Shown: one piece after another, positions 15,670 through 24,767 of the stretch | How positions within the stretch are numbered: the stretch's first letter is position 1 | Layout of the letters: the number at the start of each line of letters is the position of its first letter | Source: JAHFTY01 sp964584785 | GTDB lineage: Bacteria; Acidobacteriota; Terriglobia; 20CM-2-55-15 | NCBI GenBank assembly: GCA_964584785.1 | Contig: CAZPBY010000039.1 | Span: forward strand, 8,801-72,800 | Length of the DNA stretch: 64,000 nt | Direction: 5' to 3' | The notes under the pieces: generated by a model | Told to the model about the DNA's origin: nothing | Database searches by the model: none | Seen by the model: the letters and a program-made list of their open reading frames with translations, nothing else | Made by a program: the position numbers and the translations under genes

Positions 15670-17241
15670 ATGGCGCAGTTCGAGACCGACTCCGGCATCG
15701 AGATCGAGCGTTGTTACACGCACCGCAACGGTCATGACGCCGACCCCGGCATGCCTGGCGAATTCCCGTATACCCGCGGCATTCAGCAGACGATGTATCG
15801 GGGCAAGCTCTGGACCATGCGTCAGTACGCAGGATTCGGTTCTGCGGCAGAAACCAACACTCGCTTCAAATACCTTCTCGAAAACGGCCAGACCGGACTG
15901 TCCGTTGCGTTCGATCTTCCGACACAGATCGGCCTCGATTCCGATCATGTGCTATCTGCAGGTGAGGTTGGAAAGGTCGGTGTCGCCATCGACACACTGC
16001 ACGACATGGAAGTTCTGTTTAACGGCATCCCGCTCGATCGTGTCTCCACTTCCATGACGATCAATGCAACCGCCGCCATCTTGCTGGCGATGTACGTCGC
16101 CGTTGCCAAAAAACAGGGCGTGTCTCCAGCGGCGATCAACGGCACGGTGCAGAACGACATTCTGAAGGAATACATCGCGCGCGGAACATACATCTATCCT
16201 CCAGGGTTTTCCCTGAGGTTGATCACCGATGTTTTCGCTTACTGCCAGTCCGATGTTCCGAACTGGAACACGATTTCGATCAGTGGATACCACATTCGCG
16301 AAGCCGGATCGACCGCAGTCCAGGAACTGGCATTCACATTCGGAAATGCGATCGCTTACGTTGATGCCGCGGTCGAACGCGGAATGCACATCGATTCGTT
16401 CGGCCCGCGGCTTTCGTTTTTTTTCAACGCTCACAACGATTTTCTCGAGGAGATTGCCAAGTTCCGCGCGGCGCGGTCGATCTGGGCAAGAATCGCGAAG
16501 GATCGTTTTGGAGCGGAGAATCCGCGCTCGATGATGCTGCGATTTCACGCGCAAACAGCCGGCTCTGCGCTGACGGCGCAGCAACCGGACAACAACGTCG
16601 TTCGCGTCACGCTCCAGGCCCTGGCGGCCATACTCGGCGGAGCACAATCGCTGCACACGAATTCCAAAGACGAGGCGCTTTCGCTTCCAACGGCGGCCGC
16701 GGCTCGGCTCGCACTGCGAACGCAGCAGATCATCGCCCATGAATCCGGTGTGACGAAGACTGTCGATCCGCTTGGCGGGTCATTCGCCATCGAGGCGTTA
16801 ACGGCACAACTGGAAACCAAGGCTTTCGAATATCTGCAGAAAATCGACGACCTGGGCGGAATGCTGGCCGCGATCGAGTCCGGTTGGGTTCAAAAGGAAA
16901 TACAGGAAGCGGCGTACCGATATCAGCGGGCGATTGAAAGCAAGGACCGTATCCTTGTTGGAGTGAACGAATTCCGCACGGACGACGATATCGGCATTCC
17001 CATTCATATCGTCGATCCGGTTCTGGAAAAGGCGCAGGTTCAGTCGCTTCATCGGATGCGATCCAGGCGCAATGCTTCGGCCGTTCGATCGAGTCTTGAA
17101 CGTTTGACGACAGCCGCGGAGTCTGAAGAGAATCTGATGCCATTCATACTCGATGCGGTGGAAGCCTACGCCTCGATTGGTGAGATCTCTGACGTCTTTC
17201 GTCGAGTTCATGGCGAATTCAGGGAGGCAGTCGCTCTTTGA
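15670..17241 (+). CDS. methylmalonyl-CoA mutase large subunit, catalytic part only
   Basis: 523 residues covering the substrate-binding TIM barrel of B12-dependent acyl-CoA mutases (GIQQTMYRGKLWTMRQYAGF, LSVAFDLPTQIGLDSDH, SGYHIREAG, HTNSKDEALSLPT). It has no B12-binding domain with DxHxxG; the end stops after the barrel, as in archaeal- and actinobacterial-type mutases made of two chains. A small subunit with the B12 domain is not in the window. The ATG at 15670 fits the family start (MAQFETDSG); a start 10 codons upstream would run into the promoter. The substrate may be methylmalonyl-CoA or another isobutyryl/ethylmalonyl type. It overlaps the next ABC ATPase gene by four bases. Confidence 0.85.
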   Translation: MAQFETDSGIEIERCYTHRNGHDADPGMPGEFPYTRGIQQTMYRGKLWTMRQYAGFGSAAETNTRFKYLLENGQTGLSVAFDLPTQIGLDSDHVLSAGEVGKVGVAIDTLHDMEVLFNGIPLDRVSTSMTINATAAILLAMYVAVAKKQGVSPAAINGTVQNDILKEYIARGTYIYPPGFSLRLITDVFAYCQSDVPNWNTISISGYHIREAGSTAVQELAFTFGNAIAYVDAAVERGMHIDSFGPRLSFFFNAHNDFLEEIAKFRAARSIWARIAKDRFGAENPRSMMLRFHAQTAGSALTAQQPDNNVVRVTLQALAAILGGAQSLHTNSKDEALSLPTAAAARLALRTQQIIAHESGVTKTVDPLGGSFAIEALTAQLETKAFEYLQKIDDLGGMLAAIESGWVQKEIQEAAYRYQRAIESKDRILVGVNEFRTDDDIGIPIHIVDPVLEKAQVQSLHRMRSRRNASAVRSSLERLTTAAESEENLMPFILDAVEAYASIGEISDVFRRVHGEFREAVAL

Positions 17242-18203
17242 ACGTCCTCGATGTCCGAAATCTGAAAACCTATTTCTTCACGGATGCCGGAATTGTCAAA
17301 GCAGTCGACGATGTCTCGTTCAGTGTCGGCAAAGGAAAGACGCTGGGTCTCGTCGGCGAGAGCGGATGCGGGAAAAGCGTCACAGCGATGTCGATCTCGC
17401 GGCTGATCAGTTCTCCCGGCAAAATCGTCTCCGGACAAATTATTCTCAATGGCCGGGATCTGGTCAGTCTGAGCGAGCGTGAGATGCGCGCCGTCCGAGG
17501 AGCGCAGGTCGCGATGATTTTTCAGGAGCCGATGACGGCTTTGAATCCGGTTATGGAAGTCGGATTTCAAATCGCCGAGGCGGTGCTGGCGCACGAGAAA
17601 GTATCCAAATCGGAAGCGTGGTTTCGCGCCGTCGAAGCCATGCGCGCCGTCGCGATTCCCGACGCCGAGAAGCGCGCGAAGGATTATCCGCATCAACTTT
17701 CGGGAGGCATGCGGCAGCGCATCATGATTGCGATGGGTCTGGTATGCAACCCGACTCTGCTGATCGCCGACGAGCCGACAACCGCGCTGGATGTGACCAT
17801 TCAGGCGCAGATCCTCGAACTCCTCGATAGTCTTCGGGAACGATATGACCTTTCGATGATTTTGATTTCTCACGATCTCGGAGTTATTGCGGAAGTCGCG
17901 GAAACTGTTGTTGTGATGTATGCAGGAAAGATTGTGGAAAAGGGCCCGGCCATGGAGGTGTTCCACAATCCGAAACACCCGTACACCCAGGGACTGCTGC
18001 GTTCTGTTCCGAAACTCGGTTCAAGCCGACAACGAAAAGACCGGCTCGAAGTTATCGAAGGGATGGTACCCGACCTCCTCCACTTGCCTTCCGGATGCTC
18101 ATTCGCATCGCGATGCCACAAGCGAACCGAAGAATGCGAACAGCGCGAGATCGCGCTCGACCGGATCGCCGCCGATCATGAGGTCCGTTGCATCCATGTC
18201 TGA
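17238..18203 (+). CDS. oligopeptide-type ABC transporter ATPase (OppD-like)
   Basis: 321 residues from a TTG start that overlaps the mutase stop as TTGA. Walker A GESGCGKSV, Q-loop FQEPMTALNP, signature LSGGMRQR, Walker B LLIADEPTTALD and switch SHDLGVI are all present. The C-terminal oligopeptide/dipeptide extension (HPYTQGLLRSVP and GCSFASRCHKRTEEC, a Cys-rich tail with CSFASRC) identifies the OppD/DppD group. It energises import of peptides or related solutes together with the next gene. No permease or binding protein gene is next to it. Confidence 0.9.
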   Translation: MNVLDVRNLKTYFFTDAGIVKAVDDVSFSVGKGKTLGLVGESGCGKSVTAMSISRLISSPGKIVSGQIILNGRDLVSLSEREMRAVRGAQVAMIFQEPMTALNPVMEVGFQIAEAVLAHEKVSKSEAWFRAVEAMRAVAIPDAEKRAKDYPHQLSGGMRQRIMIAMGLVCNPTLLIADEPTTALDVTIQAQILELLDSLRERYDLSMILISHDLGVIAEVAETVVVMYAGKIVEKGPAMEVFHNPKHPYTQGLLRSVPKLGSSRQRKDRLEVIEGMVPDLLHLPSGCSFASRCHKRTEECEQREIALDRIAADHEVRCIHV

Positions 18204-19218
18204 GATCATGAGCGGAGCGAATGCAAGCCCGACAAGGCGCAGCCATCAATCCATAGACCCACTGCTAAGCGTCCGCAATCTGAAAAAATACTTTCCTATC
18301 CGGCGCGGTGTTTTCTCTCGCGTTGTGGCGCACGTCAAAGCGGTCGACGACATCAGCTTCGATATTTTCAAAGGTGAAACGTTCGGACTGGTTGGCGAAT
18401 CCGGCTGCGGCAAGACAACCGCGGGACGGGCGATTCTCCGGCTCATCGAACCCGATGCCGGCGATCTTCGCTTCGACGGCGTGGATCTGCTGAAGCTCGA
18501 TTCCGGCGCTCTGCGAAAGAAGCGCCGCGACATGCAGATTATTTTTCAGGATCCGTACGCGTCACTGAACCCGCGGATGACGATCCGAACGATAGTCGGC
18601 GAGCCGTTCGCTATCCATGGTCTCGCCAGCGGATCCGAACGCGAGCAGCGTGTTGCAGCGCTGCTCAGGACGGTCGGGTTGGATCCGAGCGTGATGCGCC
18701 GTTACCCCCACGAGTTCAGCGGCGGTCAGCGTCAACGGATCGGGATCGCGCGCGCGCTTGCGCTCAAACCGAAACTGATCGTCGCGGATGAGCCCGTGTC
18801 CGCGCTGGACGTCTCGATTCAGGCACAGATCATCAACCTTCTTGCCGATCTTCAGGAACAGTTTCAGCTGACATATTTGTTCATTTCTCACGGCATCCCG
18901 GTGATCGAGCACATTTCGGATCGGATCGGTGTGATGTACCTCGGCAAACTTGTCGAGGTGGGAACCAGCGAACAAATCTGTCTCGCGCCCAAGCATCCTT
19001 ACACGCAGGCCCTGTTGAGCGCGGTTCCGATTCCGGATCCGGCCGCGAAAAAACAGCGCATTGTTTTGAAGGGTGATGTGCCGACGCCGATCAATCCGCC
19101 GGCGGGCTGCCGCTTTCACACGCGCTGTCCGATCGCCGTCGATCGCTGCAAAGTCGAAGAACCGCCTCTGCGGCCCCTTGAGGATGGACGCCTCGCCGCC
19201 TGCCACCTCGCGGAGTAA
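18196..19218 (+). CDS. oligopeptide-type ABC transporter ATPase (OppF-like)
   Basis: 340 residues, chosen to start at the ATG at 18196, which overlaps the stop of the OppD-like gene; an upstream in-frame ATG would put the start deep inside that gene. Motifs: Walker A GESGCGKTT, FQDPYASLNPRMTI, signature FSGGQRQR, Walker B LIVADEPVSALD. The switch region reads SHGIPVIEHI, with Gly instead of the usual Asp after the His. The C-terminal CRFHTRCPIAVDRC is the conserved DppF/OppF tail. It should pair with the OppD-like ATPase. The transporter's membrane part must be elsewhere. Confidence 0.9.
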   Translation: MSEIMSGANASPTRRSHQSIDPLLSVRNLKKYFPIRRGVFSRVVAHVKAVDDISFDIFKGETFGLVGESGCGKTTAGRAILRLIEPDAGDLRFDGVDLLKLDSGALRKKRRDMQIIFQDPYASLNPRMTIRTIVGEPFAIHGLASGSEREQRVAALLRTVGLDPSVMRRYPHEFSGGQRQRIGIARALALKPKLIVADEPVSALDVSIQAQIINLLADLQEQFQLTYLFISHGIPVIEHISDRIGVMYLGKLVEVGTSEQICLAPKHPYTQALLSAVPIPDPAAKKQRIVLKGDVPTPINPPAGCRFHTRCPIAVDRCKVEEPPLRPLEDGRLAACHLAE

Positions 19219-19237
19219 TACATTACCCGAGCGTAAC

Positions 19238-19330
19238 GTCACGAAGCCCGTCGCTGCGCTCTGGGTTCTGAACGTTGTTTGCGTCGGGTATCGTGTACGC
19301 AACCTGGAGCGCAGCGACGGGCTTCGTGAC
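19238..19330. repeat. dispersed palindromic repeat, copy 2
   Basis: Perfect 24-base inverted arms 19238-19261 and 19307-19330, with core AAGCCCGTCGCTGCGCT shared with copies 1 and 3. It lies between the oppF-like and Rieske genes and can form a long hairpin. Confidence 0.88.
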
Positions 19331-19362
19331 GCCATCCTGAGTTAAACTGCGCTGGACCAACT

Positions 19363-19884
19363 ATGAAACACATCGAACGGCGTACGTTATTAAAAGCGGG
19401 CCTGGGATTTACTCTCATCCAAAACAGCGCAGCTTCGAGTCGTCCCAAGGCAGGTGATTTTCTTGTCAAAGCGTCCGATTCCGCTTTGAAACCTATCGCG
19501 CCCGATGATCTCCCGATCGGCGGACCGCCGGTGTTTGCCTGGGCGATGGATCCCGAAGATAAAACCGTTCGCAACGGCTCACGCTTCAACCAGGTCCTGC
19601 TGGTGCGATTGGACGCGACACATTTCAGCCCGGAAACGGCGGCTCGTGCGGCGGAGGGCGTCGTTGCTTACAGCGGCATTTGTACACACGAGGGATGCGA
19701 CGTCGACGACTGGTTGAAGGATCAGCAACTCCTGCACTGCGGTTGTCATTTTTCGAAGTTTGATCCCACAGACGGTGCGAACGTCGTTGACGGTCCCGCG
19801 CCCAGGAGACTTCCCGCTTTGCCGCTGAAGATCGAGAATGGAAAACTAATCGTCGCCGAACCATTCACTGCACGCGTCGGCTGA
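19363..19884 (+). CDS. exported Rieske [2Fe-2S] protein
   Basis: 173 residues. Two Rieske motifs are present: CTHEGC (Cys107, His109, Cys112) and CGCHFSKFD (Cys126, Cys128, His129). Cys107, His109, Cys126 and His129 would bind the iron-sulfur cluster and Cys112/Cys128 form the disulfide, as in high-potential Rieske proteins of cytochrome complexes. The N-terminus ERRTLLKAGLGFTL is twin-arginine-like, which suits export of a cofactor-loaded protein. It is followed after 16 bases by the PQQ dehydrogenase gene with a clear ribosome site, so an electron-transfer role in the periplasm is plausible. Confidence 0.82.
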   Translation: MKHIERRTLLKAGLGFTLIQNSAASSRPKAGDFLVKASDSALKPIAPDDLPIGGPPVFAWAMDPEDKTVRNGSRFNQVLLVRLDATHFSPETAARAAEGVVAYSGICTHEGCDVDDWLKDQQLLHCGCHFSKFDPTDGANVVDGPAPRRLPALPLKIENGKLIVAEPFTARVG

Positions 19885-19900
19885 TTCAAGGAGGCATGAG

Positions 19901-21643
19901 ATGCTTCTGCTGAGAGTTCTCTTCGTCACGTTGCTCGCCGGAACAATGACATCGACCGGACAACAACGACCAGCGCCCCCGGCGGCGCCGCTGCCTGCGA
20001 TTCTGCAGAACTACAAATCCGTTACGGCCGAACGGCTCAAGCAACCCGAACCGGGTGACTGGCTGATGGTTCGCGGCAAATATGAAGGATGGGGCTACAG
20101 CCCTCTGGATCAAATCACGCCTTCAAATGTGAACCGTCTGCAGCCGGTCTGGATATTCTCGACAGGAGTCGCCAACGGCCATGAGGCTGCTCCCTTAGTC
20201 AACAGCGGCGTGATGTTCATCGCCACACCGCATCATCAGGTGATCGCAATCGATGCGAAGAGCGGCGGTCCGTTGTGGCGATATACCAGGGAAGTGGCCG
20301 AAGACGCTGTGGTGCTGCATCCAACCAGCCGCGGCGTTGCGCTGTACGGCGACAAGGTATTCTTCGCCGCAAACGATTGCGTGTTGGTCGCACTGAACGC
20401 GCGAACAGGAAAAGAAGTTTGGACCGCGAAGGTTGAAGAGAACAAGAACGGCTATTACATGACGCTGGCGCCGCTGGTCGCCGGCGGCAAAGTCCTGGTC
20501 GGCGCTTCGGGCGGAGAACTCGGCGTGCGCGGTTTCGTTGCCGCATATGACCCGGAGACCGGCAAAGAAGCGTGGAGAGTGTACACGGTGCCGGCGCCGG
20601 GAGAACCGGGAAGCGAGACCTGGCCCAAGGGCGATCAGTGGAAGAATGGAGGCGCGTCCGTCTGGGTCACCGGTAACTATGATCCCGCGACGAATCTGGC
20701 GTTCTGGGGAACAGGCAATGGCGGACCATGGATGGGCGATCAACGGCCGGGTGACAATCTCTTTACGTCGTCGACCGTGGCGATCGATGTCGCTGCGGGC
20801 CGCATCAAGGGATATCATCAGTATCACCCCAACGACTCGTGGGACTGGGACGAAGTATCGCCGCCGGTCCTCGTCGACTACCAACGCAATGGCCGAACGA
20901 TCAAAGGCCTGATCGACGTCGCTCGCGACGGATACCTGTGGTTTCTTGAACGGACGGACGGCAAGATCAACTTCATCGAAGGCAAACCGTACGTCAAACA
21001 GAATGTCTTCACGGGTCTCGATCCGGAAACCGGCCGTCCGGCGATCGATCCTGCCCGCAAACCGGGAACGGGCAAGCTTGCGGATCATTGTCCATCGTTA
21101 TGGGGAGGCAAGAACTGGCCCCCCATCGCGTTCAGTCCGAAGACCCGGATGATCTACATTCCGGCCAACGAGAACCTTTGTGGCACATCGATCGGTCGAG
21201 CGATTTCATATGATCCGGGTCGCTCGTTCACGGGTGCGACAACGACGTTTTACATCGCACCCGGATGGGATCACATCGGCGAAGTTCAAGCATGGAACGT
21301 GGACACGGGAAAGAGAGTTTGGATGCACCCGTACGCGAAGTCACAGAACTGGGGGCCGATGCTGGCAACCGCCGGAGGAGTCGTGTTCACCGGCGGAACC
21401 AATGATCGGATGTTCCATGCATTCGACGCGGCGACTGGAAAGCTGCTTTGGGAGTTTCCGACGAACTCCGGAGTCACGGGACAGCCGTCATCTTTTATGA
21501 TCGACGGCAAGCAATACATCGCGGTGATGTCGGGATGGGGCGTCGACGCCGCAGCCATGCAAGCTCGCTTGAATGCGGCATCCCCCGGCAATTTTCCGGA
21601 AGTGCCTGAGGGCGGCGCCGTTTGGGTCTTCGCCGTCAAATAG
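19901..21643 (+). CDS. PQQ-dependent dehydrogenase, lanthanide-type
   Basis: 580 residues, with signal peptide (MLLLRVLFVTLLAGTMTSTG) and the eight-bladed propeller of quinoprotein alcohol dehydrogenases (repeats such as AIDAKSGGPLWRY, ALNARTGKEVWTA and DAATGKLLWEFP). Near the middle the sequence is DSWDWDEV, with Asp315 at the usual catalytic position and Asp317 two residues later. In the XoxF/ExaF group this extra Asp binds a lanthanide, while calcium-type MxaF has another residue. The vicinal-Cys disulfide of methanol dehydrogenases was not found. The substrate is probably an alcohol or sugar, unknown. An AAGGAGG ribosome site precedes the ATG. The 3' end overlaps the next reverse-strand gene by 8 bases. 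Confidence 0.85.
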   Translation: MLLLRVLFVTLLAGTMTSTGQQRPAPPAAPLPAILQNYKSVTAERLKQPEPGDWLMVRGKYEGWGYSPLDQITPSNVNRLQPVWIFSTGVANGHEAAPLVNSGVMFIATPHHQVIAIDAKSGGPLWRYTREVAEDAVVLHPTSRGVALYGDKVFFAANDCVLVALNARTGKEVWTAKVEENKNGYYMTLAPLVAGGKVLVGASGGELGVRGFVAAYDPETGKEAWRVYTVPAPGEPGSETWPKGDQWKNGGASVWVTGNYDPATNLAFWGTGNGGPWMGDQRPGDNLFTSSTVAIDVAAGRIKGYHQYHPNDSWDWDEVSPPVLVDYQRNGRTIKGLIDVARDGYLWFLERTDGKINFIEGKPYVKQNVFTGLDPETGRPAIDPARKPGTGKLADHCPSLWGGKNWPPIAFSPKTRMIYIPANENLCGTSIGRAISYDPGRSFTGATTTFYIAPGWDHIGEVQAWNVDTGKRVWMHPYAKSQNWGPMLATAGGVVFTGGTNDRMFHAFDAATGKLLWEFPTNSGVTGQPSSFMIDGKQYIAVMSGWGVDAAAMQARLNAASPGNFPEVPEGGAVWVFAVK

Positions 21644-22115
21644 CCTCGGTTCGCTGGGACGCGGGCAGCAGTCCGCCCAGGGCCCATCCGATCGCGCCGA
21701 GGATCGCTCCAATGATGCAATTGAAAATAAAAGTGATGGTGCGGGAAATCATAGCGGCGCCAAAAGCGACCGCCGGCAGTTGAGGTTGATTGAGTGCCTC
21801 GGGAAAGTTGAATAAAGTGTTCATGCCGGCAAGGTAGGACACTGCTGTTCCGGCAAATATCAGTACCTGCGACACAAACACCGCAATCACGACGGCCGCC
21901 ACGGACCCGCCGACTCCGTATCCCCGATATCGACGTCCCACCGCGCCCCAAAGGATTCCGACATGCGCCTGGAGAATAACCATTGAGAATATTCGGTTCG
22001 CCAGATCATACGATTGCTTGCTGACGCCCAATGCCGATCCCAGGGCAAACCTTCCAATAAAAAACAGCACGAACAAAACGATGGGCAGTTTCGCAAAATC
22101 CAATTTCTCTTTCAT
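21636..22115 (-). CDS. four-helix membrane protein of unknown function
   Basis: 159 residues with hydrophobic segments around 10-30, 40-60, 70-95 and 120-150, ending in a short polar tail. It has a good AGGAGAC ribosome site. It lies 21 bases downstream of the exported acetamidase-like gene on the same strand and is probably in the same operon. No family was recognised. Confidence 0.6.
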   Translation of the reverse strand: MKEKLDFAKLPIVLFVLFFIGRFALGSALGVSKQSYDLANRIFSMVILQAHVGILWGAVGRRYRGYGVGGSVAAVVIAVFVSQVLIFAGTAVSYLAGMNTLFNFPEALNQPQLPAVAFGAAMISRTITFIFNCIIGAILGAIGWALGGLLPASQRTEAI

Positions 22116-22136
22116 AAGGTCTCCTGACGAGAAAGG

Positions 22137-23201
22137 CTACGGTTTGTACCAATAGGGAGCATTCCTGCTGAATAGGGATTTCGGAATCATTCCATAAACG
22201 ACTTGAACAATATTGACCGCCTCGGCTATCCGAAAGTCGACGCCGATGCTGGCTAGAGAATACGCCTCTTCGGTGCTCAATCCTTTTTCCTGCATGAGGA
22301 ACTTTACCGTCTCCTGCACGGCGCCTCTCAGCGCGAGATTCAGATCCTGATCCATCCCGATGCTGATGTAATGCGTGGCGGTTTCCGCGCGAGGCGCGGC
22401 ATCCCTGCCCTTTCCTTTGTGAATCTGGAACTGCAATGTCGGTTGAAGCGATATTTCTATCGCTGTGCCGTCGACTTCACCGTCGCCTTGAGCTGCGTGC
22501 GAATCCCCGGTGAAAAACAAAGCCCCAGGGTTGAAGACGGGCAGATAAAGAGTGGCGCCTTTCGTGAGCTGCCTGAGGTCGAGGTTTCCGCCGAACATGT
22601 TCGGCGGACGCGAACTCACAACGTTTGAACCTGGCGCCGGCGCCACTGCTATGATTCCCATGAATGGCGCCAGCGGCACTTCAATTCCGGACTTAAACAA
22701 GGCGACACCGCGTTTCGTATCGAGGCGGATGATGCGCGCCATTGGCTCGGAAAGAAGATCCGGAAGCACGCCGGTTCCCTTATTCGACGCGTTAACACCA
22801 TACGGGACGCGATAGTCAATGTTGATGATCCGCACTTCGAGAAGATCGCCGGGCTCCGCACCTTCGATGTAAATCGGTCCGGTCAAAACGTGAGGTCCGA
22901 GGTTTGGCGGCAGCGTGACCTTTTCGGCAACATCGACGGCGTCCTGCAGAACGTCTTCGCGCTGGATTCCCGCTTTCCCGAAGAATGCAACCGGACCTTC
23001 CGGCGCATTCACACCCTGATGCGAGAGCGCATCAATCACGACGTCTTGTCCAGGTTTCACGCGTAGCACAGGCGGAGTGTTGGACGGAATGTTTCCGCGA
23101 ACAACGGTCTGCGGAGTCGACCGCAAACGGACGGTTTGCTGCGAATAAGCGGTTGAGAGCGAAATGGCCGTGACACCAGCGACGAACAAAAAGCTTCTCA
23201 A
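22137..23201 (-). CDS. exported acetamidase/formamidase-family protein
   Basis: 354 residues. After a signal peptide (RSFLFVAGVTAISLSTAYS) the sequence matches the FmdA/AmdA fold: LTGPIYIEGAEPGDLLEVRI, the acidic strip, PPNMFGGNLD, GALFFTGDSHAAQGDGEV, and a C-terminal segment (SLASIGVDFRIAEAVN). FmdA/AmdA enzymes hydrolyse formamide or acetamide to acid and ammonia in the cytosol, so a secreted member may act on another amide. A TTG start with a GGAGGTGA ribosome site 9 bases away is used; no ATG alternative fits. The last residues match the family. Confidence 0.82.
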   Translation of the reverse strand: MRSFLFVAGVTAISLSTAYSQQTVRLRSTPQTVVRGNIPSNTPPVLRVKPGQDVVIDALSHQGVNAPEGPVAFFGKAGIQREDVLQDAVDVAEKVTLPPNLGPHVLTGPIYIEGAEPGDLLEVRIINIDYRVPYGVNASNKGTGVLPDLLSEPMARIIRLDTKRGVALFKSGIEVPLAPFMGIIAVAPAPGSNVVSSRPPNMFGGNLDLRQLTKGATLYLPVFNPGALFFTGDSHAAQGDGEVDGTAIEISLQPTLQFQIHKGKGRDAAPRAETATHYISIGMDQDLNLALRGAVQETVKFLMQEKGLSTEEAYSLASIGVDFRIAEAVNIVQVVYGMIPKSLFSRNAPYWYKP

Positions 23202-23307
23202 TGGATGAATTCACCTCCGTGATCAGCAACGTATCTTAGCCGCGGAAAGATTAGCAAGGAAAGCACGGCGGACCAGTACCATTCCGTCCCGTTTGGGCGA
23301 CGTAAGA

Positions 23308-23313
23308 TATAGT
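23308..23313 (+). promoter_or_regulatory. -10 box (TATAGT) of the tgt operon
   Basis: TATAGT lies 10 bases before the ATG of tgt, with no Shine-Dalgarno sequence between, consistent with a leaderless or very short leader transcript. Confidence 0.4.
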
Positions 23314-23323
23314 CACAATCCCA

Positions 23324-24442
23324 ATGAGATTTGAGCTGCTCGATCAAGATCCGCGGACACGGGCACGGCGTGGGCGACTGCATCTTGCGCACGGTGTCGT
23401 GGAAACGCCGGTCTTCATGCCTGTCGGGACACAAGCCACCGTCAAGGCAATGACGTCGAATCAGCTTCAGGATCTGAATGTCGAGATTCTGCTCTGCAAC
23501 TCGTATCACCTGCTGCTGCGTCCGGGCCACGAGGTGATTGGCCGGCAGGGCGGCCTCCACAAGTTCATGGCCTGGGATCGACCCATCCTGACAGATAGCG
23601 GCGGTTATCAGGTATTCAGTCTGGCAAGCCTGAGAAAGATTACGGACGACGGCGTGACGTTTCAATCGCATCTCGACGGGTCGACTTATTTTCTCGGGCC
23701 GGAGAGCGCAATAGATATTCAGCGCGCGCTCGGTTCGGACATCATGATGTGCCTGGATGATTGCCTGGCCTATCCCGCGACGCACTTCGAATCCGACAAG
23801 TCCATGAAGCGATCGATGGCATGGGCTGAGCGTTGCAAAACGCAGCATCTTCAGAACAAGGAGCTGAGCGACGGGCTTCCTCAAACACTCTTTGGGATAG
23901 TGCAGGGAGGGATTTATCACGATCTTCGGAAGGAAAGTGCAGAGCGTCTCATTTCAACGGATTTTCCCGGCTATGCCATCGGCGGTTTGGCCGTCGGCGA
24001 ACCGAAACCGTTGATGTATGAAGTGATCGAACAAGTCGAGACACATCTTCCGGCCGACAAACCTCGCTATCTGATGGGCGTCGGCACACCGTCAGATCTG
24101 GTCGAGGCGGTGGCGCTCGGCGTGGACATGATGGACTGCGTGATGCCGACGCGGCATGCCCGCAATGGATGGCTGTTCACTCGAACCGGGCATATCGTCA
24201 TCAGACATGCTAAATATAAGGAAGACCCGGAGCCGATCGATCCGGCCTGCGGCTGTCCGGTTTGCCGGACTTATTCGCGGGCTTATTTAAGGCATTTGTT
24301 TATTGCAGGCGAGATCTTGTCGTCGGTTCTGAACACGATTCACAACGTCTTTTTCTACCTTGACACGATTCGGAGAATCAGGCAGTTTATCGTGTCCCAT
24401 CGCTATGACGAACTTCTCGCAGAGGTGAGACAGGAGCTCTAA
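23324..24442 (+). CDS. tgt: queuine tRNA-ribosyltransferase
   Basis: 372 residues, normal length. The enzyme exchanges guanine 34 of GUN-anticodon tRNAs for the preQ1 base. Visible motifs are FMPVGTQATVKAM near the start, DSGGYQVFSL (catalytic region), LDGSTYFLGPESAIDIQ, MMCLDDC, GIVQGG and the zinc-binding CGCPVCRTYSRAYLRHLF near residue 320. It is the first gene of tgt-yajC-secD-secF, a gene order also seen in other bacteria. It is unlikely to be the DNA-modifying relative, because it has the normal tRNA enzyme size and partners. Confidence 0.96.
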   Translation: MRFELLDQDPRTRARRGRLHLAHGVVETPVFMPVGTQATVKAMTSNQLQDLNVEILLCNSYHLLLRPGHEVIGRQGGLHKFMAWDRPILTDSGGYQVFSLASLRKITDDGVTFQSHLDGSTYFLGPESAIDIQRALGSDIMMCLDDCLAYPATHFESDKSMKRSMAWAERCKTQHLQNKELSDGLPQTLFGIVQGGIYHDLRKESAERLISTDFPGYAIGGLAVGEPKPLMYEVIEQVETHLPADKPRYLMGVGTPSDLVEAVALGVDMMDCVMPTRHARNGWLFTRTGHIVIRHAKYKEDPEPIDPACGCPVCRTYSRAYLRHLFIAGEILSSVLNTIHNVFFYLDTIRRIRQFIVSHRYDELLAEVRQEL

Positions 24443-24466
24443 CGGTCCTCCGGTCCACAAACCACG

Positions 24467-24763
24467 ATGTTTCTTCAACAAAGTCCAGACCCTGCCAGTT
24501 CACTGAACATCATCGTATTTCCGCTGATCCTGGCGATTTTCTATTTGATCGTTTTCCTGCCGGCGAGGCGCCGCCAAAAGAAAGTCGACGAAATGATTGC
24601 GGGCCTGAAATCGGGGGACAAAGTCATTACAAATGGTGGAATTTACGGTACGATTGTTGGTTTCAAGGGCGACCGTATCCAACTCCGAATAGCAGAAAAC
24701 GTCAAGATCGAAATGTCCCGCAATGCCGTCGCGGCATTGCAGAAGCCTGAAGAAGAAGCATAA
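24467..24763 (+). CDS. yajC: preprotein translocase subunit YajC
   Basis: 98 residues with one N-terminal membrane helix (IIVFPLILAIFYLIVFLPA) and the YajC core RRRQKKVDEMIAGLKSGDKVITNGGIYG. The protein is an auxiliary part of the Sec holo-translocon. It lies 24 bases after tgt and 4 bases before secD in the usual order. Confidence 0.93.
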   Translation: MFLQQSPDPASSLNIIVFPLILAIFYLIVFLPARRRQKKVDEMIAGLKSGDKVITNGGIYGTIVGFKGDRIQLRIAENVKIEMSRNAVAALQKPEEEA

Positions 24764-24767
24764 GCCT

